Below, one piece after another: positions 59,969 through 64,000 of a DNA stretch of 64,000 bases. The notes below the pieces were generated by a model. It searched no databases. It saw only the letters and a program-made list of their open reading frames with translations, and was not told the DNA's origin. A program made the translations under genes and the position numbers. This DNA comes from an uncultured Aquimarina sp. (GTDB lineage Bacteria > Bacteroidota > Bacteroidia > Flavobacteriales > Flavobacteriaceae): the NCBI GenBank assembly GCA_947497175.1, contig CANMFM010000006.1, forward strand, positions 248,001-312,000, written 5' to 3'. Each line of letters begins with the position of its first letter. Positions within the stretch are counted from its first letter, which is position 1.

Positions 59969-60008
59969 TAAAAAAAAGAGTTACAGTACTAAAATACCGT
60001 AACTCTTT
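59969..60008 (-). terminator. Terminator after the tRNA gene
   Basis: 10-bp stem AAAGAGTTAC (59975-59984) with GTAACTCTTT (59999-60008), loop of 14, and a run of T's after the stem on the minus strand. It begins 11 bp after the tRNA 3' end. Confidence 0.8.
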
Positions 60009-60018
60009 GATTGTTTTG

Positions 60019-60092
60019 TGACCTCGGCAGGATTCAAACCTGCAACCTCTTGAGCCGTAATCAAGTGCACTATTCAGTTATGCTACGAGGCC
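60019..60092 (-). tRNA. tRNA-Arg (anticodon ACG)
   Basis: The minus-strand sequence folds as a cloverleaf: acceptor GGCCTCG with CGAGGTC (one G-U pair), anticodon stem CTTGA/TCAAG with the loop TTACGGC, so anticodon ACG, and T arm GCAGG-TTTGAAT-CCTGC. The 3' end has discriminator A with no encoded CCA, typical of this phylum. A34 must be deaminated to inosine to read CGN codons. The gene is a single unit with its own terminator. Confidence 0.93.
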
Positions 60093-60218
60093 GTTTTGCG
60101 GGTGCAAATATAATTGTTTTTGTTAAATCACCCAAGCTTTATTATTATAAATTATTTTTTATTTCATATTTACTTCTATAAACTAAACTAAAGTATATTT
60201 GAAGTTTTATTTTTAAGT

Positions 60219-60731
60219 ATGAAGCTAGAAAAATATATCAGAAATATTCCCGATTTTCCTAAACCAGGAATAGTATTTAAGGATATTACTCCTCTATTAG
60301 CTAATTATGAAGCCTTAACAAGCTGTGCAAGTAAATTAGCTGATCTTTCACCGATAGATATTAAAATAGATAAGGTAATAGGTGTAGAATCAAGAGGGTT
60401 TATAATTGGTGGTATGATTGCAGAGCGATTGCAAGCTGGATTTGTACCTGTACGTAAACAAGGAAAACTTCCTTACCAGGTTAAATCTAGAGCATATGGC
60501 TTAGAGTATGGAGATGATGCTATTGAGATTCATATCGATGCAATCAAACCGGGTGAACACGTGCTTGTACATGATGATGTACTGGCTACAGGAGGTACGG
60601 CAAGGGCAGTTTGTGACTTAGTAGAAGAATTAGGAGGAATTGTTGTACAGTGTAATTTTATTATGAAACTCGATTTTCTTAAAGGAAGCGATAGACTAAA
60701 ATATCCTGTGGCTTCTTTGTTGAGTTATTAA
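60219..60731 (+). CDS. apt: Adenine phosphoribosyltransferase
   Basis: 170 residues, normal APRT length. It starts I-R-N-I-P-D-F-P-K-P-G-I-V-F-K-D-I-T-P-L-L and has V-I-G-V-E-S-R-G-F (base binding) and the PRPP loop V-L-V-H-D-D-V-L-A-T-G-G-T-A-R-A. It forms AMP from adenine and PRPP in the cytosol. It lies beyond the tRNA with a 126-bp spacer and is followed by a convergent gene's terminator. Confidence 0.96.
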   Translation: MKLEKYIRNIPDFPKPGIVFKDITPLLANYEALTSCASKLADLSPIDIKIDKVIGVESRGFIIGGMIAERLQAGFVPVRKQGKLPYQVKSRAYGLEYGDDAIEIHIDAIKPGEHVLVHDDVLATGGTARAVCDLVEELGGIVVQCNFIMKLDFLKGSDRLKYPVASLLSY

Positions 60732-60755
60732 AAAAGCTCTCGTTTAAGAGAGCTG
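60731..60755 (-). terminator. Terminator of the minus-strand gene at 60780
   Basis: 7-bp GC-containing stem AGCTCTC (60736-60742) with GAGAGCT (60749-60755), 6-nt loop, followed on the minus strand by TTTTTT. Confidence 0.75.
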
Positions 60756-60779
60756 ATAATAGAGAATAAAAAAATCCAG

Positions 60780-61598
60780 TTACTTTTTTGTAATTGCGAT
60801 TATAGCCCCATCTTTTGCTTTGTCGCCATAAATACTAATTGCAGTTTCTGGCTTTAGAAAATCGACATCAGAAAGTTGATCTGACTTCGCCAGAGTATCG
60901 AGTGTTTTAAAGTCAGATTCTTTTCCATCTATAATGATTAATTTCTCAATGTTTGGATTGTCTATAAACCGAAATTTTTGGTTATTCACACTGCCAAAAG
61001 AGCGCATGGGTTGACCATTAAAAAAGAAATTTCCGTTTTCATCCTCATCAAAAGAAAAAGATTTCATGATGTGATCTTTAAATTTATGAATGTTAAATTG
61101 TCCATTAAAAGATAGTGAATCTGTATCCTCATCAAAATCAAAATCAAATGCAAAATTGTGCTTCTTCATAATGCTATCCATGTCAATTTTTGGATAGTTA
61201 AAACCAGATTGACCTTTCCAAGCGGCAATATCAAACATCCCCGAATTAGTAATATAGAGACTTTCATTTCTGTAACCCAATTTGATTTCAGAAATGGGTT
61301 GATTAGAAGATGATGAATATTGACTTTTAGAGCTGCCTTTTTTGAGGATCAGACTTAGGCTGGTTATTTCATTATCTGTATTGTATTCTACTTTTTTAAT
61401 AATTAATTCGATACCATTTTCAATAAAAAATATTTTCAGGTCTTCTAATTCTTTTTCAGACGTATTTTTATTTATTACGGCCGTTATTTCGTCAGATTGA
61501 TCTGACTTGGTAATTACTTGTTTGTTTGGTTTCTGGGTAAATGCTGTCAGAGTAAGCATACCTAGTATACTTAATCCTATGATACACCACGTTTTCAT
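60780..61598 (-). CDS. Exported protein with a TonB-plug-like C-terminal motif
   Basis: 272 residues with a signal peptide (M-K-T-W-C-I-I-G-L-S-I-L-G-M-L-T-L-T-A-F). The middle is beta-rich with a Phe/Asp stretch (FAFDFDFDEDTDSLSF). The last ~45 residues, with I-I-D-G-K-E, then L-K-P-E-T-A-I-S-I-Y-G-D-K-A-K-D-G-A-I-I-A-I-T-K-K, match the start of the plug domain of SusC/TonB-dependent receptors (L-K-x-x-x-A-x-x-x-Y-G-x-x-[AG]-x-x-G-x-I-x-I-x-T-K). In flavobacteria this motif also ends BlaR1/M56-like antirepressor proteins. No membrane barrel follows. Confidence 0.7.
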   Translation of the reverse strand: MKTWCIIGLSILGMLTLTAFTQKPNKQVITKSDQSDEITAVINKNTSEKELEDLKIFFIENGIELIIKKVEYNTDNEITSLSLILKKGSSKSQYSSSSNQPISEIKLGYRNESLYITNSGMFDIAAWKGQSGFNYPKIDMDSIMKKHNFAFDFDFDEDTDSLSFNGQFNIHKFKDHIMKSFSFDEDENGNFFFNGQPMRSFGSVNNQKFRFIDNPNIEKLIIIDGKESDFKTLDTLAKSDQLSDVDFLKPETAISIYGDKAKDGAIIAITKK

Positions 61599-61953
61599 GC
61601 TTAATATTTTAGATTGTTTATATAAAAGATATTAAATATTCATCTTTAAATACGAAAAGTAAGCACATGTGTTGCAGAAAAATCGTGAAGCATGATTTGA
61701 TAATGAATTTTTAGCCTAAGGCCCTCTTAGTTACATATAGCCTCCATCCAAATATCATTAACTGAAACTTAGAGGCTTTAGCGAGATCCAAACGCCTTTT
61801 TGTAAAACTGGGTAAGATTAATTTGTTTATTTTGGCAAGAATAGAAAATAGTTGTTTCTTCATTTTTCGAAGATAATAAAAAGATAAAAAACATGAGTTT
61901 TAATTCATAAACAATGCTATACTTATTTTATATTCGCATGCAAATAGCAAGCT
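61599..61953. other. 355-bp divergent promoter region
   Basis: Separates the plug-like gene (minus) and the CaCA gene (plus). AT-rich; no ORF or strong palindrome is seen. Confidence 0.45.
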
Positions 61954-62904
61954 ATGATATTAAGTATATTTTATGTTTTAATTGGATTAGTACTTTTGGT
62001 TATTGGGGGCGAATTTTTGGTTAGGTCATCAGTGGCATTGTCCTTTAGATTAAAGCTTTCAAAGATGGTTATTGGATTAACGGTAGTTTCTTTTGCTACT
62101 TCGGCACCAGAGTTATTGGTTAGCATTCAGGCGGCATTAGACGGATTGTCAGATATATCTCTAGGGAATGTAGTAGGATCTAATATTGCAAATATAGGGT
62201 TGGTTTTGGGTATTACGGCAATAATTGGTCCATTAGCCATCGATAAGGATTTTTACAAGTTTAATTGGCCTGTCATGGTTTTATTATCTTTTGCACTCTA
62301 TGCGCTTCTTTATGATGGTGTTTTAACGCAATTAGAAGGAGGGGTGTTGTTTATATCTTTACTGTTATATCTTTTTCTTCTGATTAGGAGAGCTCGAAAA
62401 TTCTCGGATACTATGCTCGAAGAGGTAGATGATTCTTTGCAAAAAACTTCTAATTTTAAGATCTTCATTTGGTTGCTGATAGGTGGATGTGCTTTATATT
62501 TTGGTTCTGAACTATTGGTTAATGGAGCAGAAGAAATAGCCATAAAAATGGGGGTTAGTGAGGGAGTTATTGCAGTAACCCTTATTGCTGTGGGTACTAG
62601 TGTTCCCGAACTGGCGGCATCGGTTATCGCAGCACTGAAACAAGAAAAAGCAATTTCTTTAGGAAACCTAATAGGATCAAATATTTTTAATATTGCCTCG
62701 GTATTGGGGATAACGGCAATCATTCAGCCTATTGCTGTAAAGGACGAGACATTAATGAACGTTAATATATTTTGGATGCTTGGTTTTGCTCTGGTTTTAT
62801 TGCCGTTAGCTTTTGTTCCTAAAAAAATGGTTCTGGGTCGTCCAAAGGGGGTGTTGATTTTTGTGAGTTATGTAATTTTTATTGCGTTAGTATTTTTAAA
62901 GTAG
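61954..62904 (+). CDS. Calcium/sodium antiporter (CaCA family)
   Basis: 316 residues in two inverted halves of about five helices. The alpha repeats are visible: V-S-F-A-T-S-A-P-E-L-L-V-S (about 46-58) with G-N-V-V-G-S-N-I-A-N-I (about 72-82), and V-G-T-S-V-P-E-L-A-A-S (about 212-222) with G-N-L-I-G-S-N-I-F-N-I (about 237-247). The G-[ST]-N-I and S-x-P-E motifs carry the ion-binding acidic and polar residues, so a cation/Ca2+ exchanger of the YrbG type is clear. Direction of transport is not deducible. Confidence 0.95.
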   Translation: MILSIFYVLIGLVLLVIGGEFLVRSSVALSFRLKLSKMVIGLTVVSFATSAPELLVSIQAALDGLSDISLGNVVGSNIANIGLVLGITAIIGPLAIDKDFYKFNWPVMVLLSFALYALLYDGVLTQLEGGVLFISLLLYLFLLIRRARKFSDTMLEEVDDSLQKTSNFKIFIWLLIGGCALYFGSELLVNGAEEIAIKMGVSEGVIAVTLIAVGTSVPELAASVIAALKQEKAISLGNLIGSNIFNIASVLGITAIIQPIAVKDETLMNVNIFWMLGFALVLLPLAFVPKKMVLGRPKGVLIFVSYVIFIALVFLK

Positions 62905-62922
62905 GACATAGATTAAGAAATA

Positions 62923-62955
62923 AAAAAACCTCTGAGAGTCTCTCAGAGGTTTTTT
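62923..62955. terminator. Strong bidirectional terminator
   Basis: AAAAAACCTCTGA stem with its complement around GAGTCTC, ending in TTTTTT. It lies between the antiporter stop (62904) and the glutamine synthetase stop (62996), which are convergent. Confidence 0.88.
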
Positions 62956-62995
62956 GCGTTTAACCAACATGGTAGTTAGTTCAAGTATGTTTTTG

Positions 62996-64000
62996 TTAAG
63001 CTGTCATAGCGGCAACATCTGCAGTTTTAACAGTTTTAACAATTCTAGCAGCAATTTTATAAGGATCCCCGTTAGAAGCTGGGCGACGATCTTCTAACCA
63101 GCCTTTCCATCCATTTTCTACCGTAATGATTGGTATTCTTATCGAAGCTCCTCTATCAGATACGCCGTAAGAAAATTCATTAATAGATTGTGTCTCGTGC
63201 TCTCCGGTTAATCTTTGATCATTGAACTCACCGTATACAGCAATATGCTCTTTTGTAACAGGCCTGAAGGCTTCACAGATAGTTTCATAAACTTCTTTTG
63301 ATCCACATGTTCTTAGAACCGTGTTAGAGAAATTAGCGTGCATACCTGATCCATTCCAGTCTCCTTTAATAGGCTTAGGATGGTATTCGATATAATAACC
63401 GTATTTTTCTGTAAGACGATCCAGTAGGTAGCGAGCAACCCATATTTCGTCTCCCGCTTTTTTAGCTCCTTTTGCAAATAATTGAAATTCCCATTGTCCA
63501 CTGGCAACCTCTTGATTAATACCTTCAAAATTAAGTCCGGCATCGATACAAAGATCGGCGTGTTCTTCAACAAAACTTCTACCGTGTGTGTTTCTTCCTC
63601 CTACAGAACAATAGTACATTCCTTGTGGCCCAGGATATCCTCCTACCGGGAAGCCCAAAGGTAATTGAGTGTTCTTATCCATAATAAAGTACTCCTGCTC
63701 AAAACCAAACCAAAAATCATTATCATTATCATCAATTGTAGCTCTGGCATTAGACTCGTGAGGTGTTCCATCTGCATTTAAAACTTCAGTCATAACCAAA
63801 TATCCATTTCTTCTGGTTGGGTCTGGGTAAATAGCCACAGGTTTTAATAAACAATCTGAAGAACCTCCTTCAGCTTGTCTTGTAGAACTCCCATCAAAAG
63901 ACCACATTGGGCAATCTTCTAGCTTTCCACTAAAATTTTCTTCGACTTTGGTTTTACTTCTTAAGTTAGCAGTTGGTTTATAACCATCTAGCCAAATGTA
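62996..64000 (-). CDS. glnA: Glutamine synthetase, GSII type (runs off the right edge)
   Basis: 335 codons are present and the frame is open to the window edge, so the N-terminus is missing. Y-I-W-L-D-G-Y at the edge, P-M-W-S-F-D-G-S-S-T, then W-F-G-F-E-Q-E-Y, G-I-N-Q-E-V-A-S-G-Q-W-E-F-Q and N-G-S-G-M-H are the active-site segments of eukaryotic-type GSII. The bacterial GSI adenylylation loop is absent, so control is by other means. It condenses glutamate and ammonia using ATP. The ATG at 63907 is internal. A strong terminator follows. Confidence 0.95.
   Translation of the reverse strand, partial: YIWLDGYKPTANLRSKTKVEENFSGKLEDCPMWSFDGSSTRQAEGGSSDCLLKPVAIYPDPTRRNGYLVMTEVLNADGTPHESNARATIDDNDNDFWFGFEQEYFIMDKNTQLPLGFPVGGYPGPQGMYYCSVGGRNTHGRSFVEEHADLCIDAGLNFEGINQEVASGQWEFQLFAKGAKKAGDEIWVARYLLDRLTEKYGYYIEYHPKPIKGDWNGSGMHANFSNTVLRTCGSKEVYETICEAFRPVTKEHIAVYGEFNDQRLTGEHETQSINEFSYGVSDRGASIRIPIITVENGWKGWLEDRRPASNGDPYKIAARIVKTVKTADVAAMTA

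Noticed and set aside
1-64000. CRISPR array, insertion sequence, integron or rRNA operon
   Set aside because: No regularly spaced direct repeats, transposase motifs, integrase genes or rRNA-like stretches were seen on either strand.

Overview
The window looks like chromosomal DNA of a marine-type flavobacterium (Bacteroidota, family Flavobacteriaceae). The reasons are low GC with A-rich sequence before start codons in place of Shine-Dalgarno sites, several upstream boxes matching the Bacteroidota -7 element TAnnTTTG, a tRNA gene without an encoded CCA end, a eukaryotic-type (GSII) glutamine synthetase, and many protein families typical of the group (PepSY-like, DUF2652, AraC regulators of the SRSYF type, Npt1/Npt2 transporter). 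I see no integrase, transposase, rRNA, CRISPR array or phage module. The left edge cuts a cardiolipin synthase gene and the right edge cuts a glutamine synthetase gene.

Layout. 1-1.6 kb: end of a cardiolipin synthase gene, an ArsC-like protein without the usual cysteine, and several very small genes that meet head-on at hairpins containing their stop codons. 1.8-6.5 kb: three large paralogous AraC-type regulators, a YdhR-like protein and an SRAP-family protein that has lost its catalytic residues. 6.7-10.6 kb: envelope and stress genes (DUF3332, DUF748, two DUF2383 proteins, two tandem DUF2945 proteins, Pmp3). 10.7-18.7 kb: a convergent four-gene block made of two 'penicillin-binding-fold serine hydrolase + partner' pairs. 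One partner is an ATP/ADP-translocase-like carrier with a HEAT-like tail; the other is an exported dikinase whose domain order matches glucan water dikinases. This is my best candidate for an undescribed system.

18.8-31 kb: mostly minus-strand stress and membrane genes (lmo0937-type peptide, PepSY-like protein, AI-2E family carrier, MscS channel, topoisomerase IB, hemerythrin), then a plus-strand run (flavodoxin-fold reductase, DUF2254, DUF2652, Dps), a fourth AraC paralog and a YtxH/holin-like operon. 31-38 kb: succinate-semialdehyde dehydrogenase, a pyruvate-oxidase-like ThDP enzyme, an alpha/beta hydrolase, a second MscS channel and two convergent DoxX proteins.

38-48.6 kb is a signal-transduction block with two light sensors: a bacteriophytochrome kinase with a receiver and heme oxygenase (the enzyme that makes its chromophore), a PAS kinase, an AraC-type DNA-binding protein and receiver behind a perfect 25-bp palindromic operator, two more large AraC paralogs, another receiver and a BLUF blue-light protein. 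48.8-54.5 kb holds minus-strand redox and stress functions (two DJ-1/PfpI proteins, HPF, a guanine-deaminase-like protein, nitroreductase, F420-type NADP-binding protein, metallo-beta-lactamase-fold protein). 55.2-58.4 kb is a five-PAS histidine kinase with an overlapping receiver gene. The right end is housekeeping: LapA-like protein, tRNA-Arg(ACG), apt, a protein with a TonB-plug-like tail, a CaCA antiporter and glnA.

The overall theme is environmental sensing (light, redox, membrane tension) coupled to general stress proteins, with an unusual density of paralogous AraC regulators. All functional assignments come from reading translated sequence; no database search was run.
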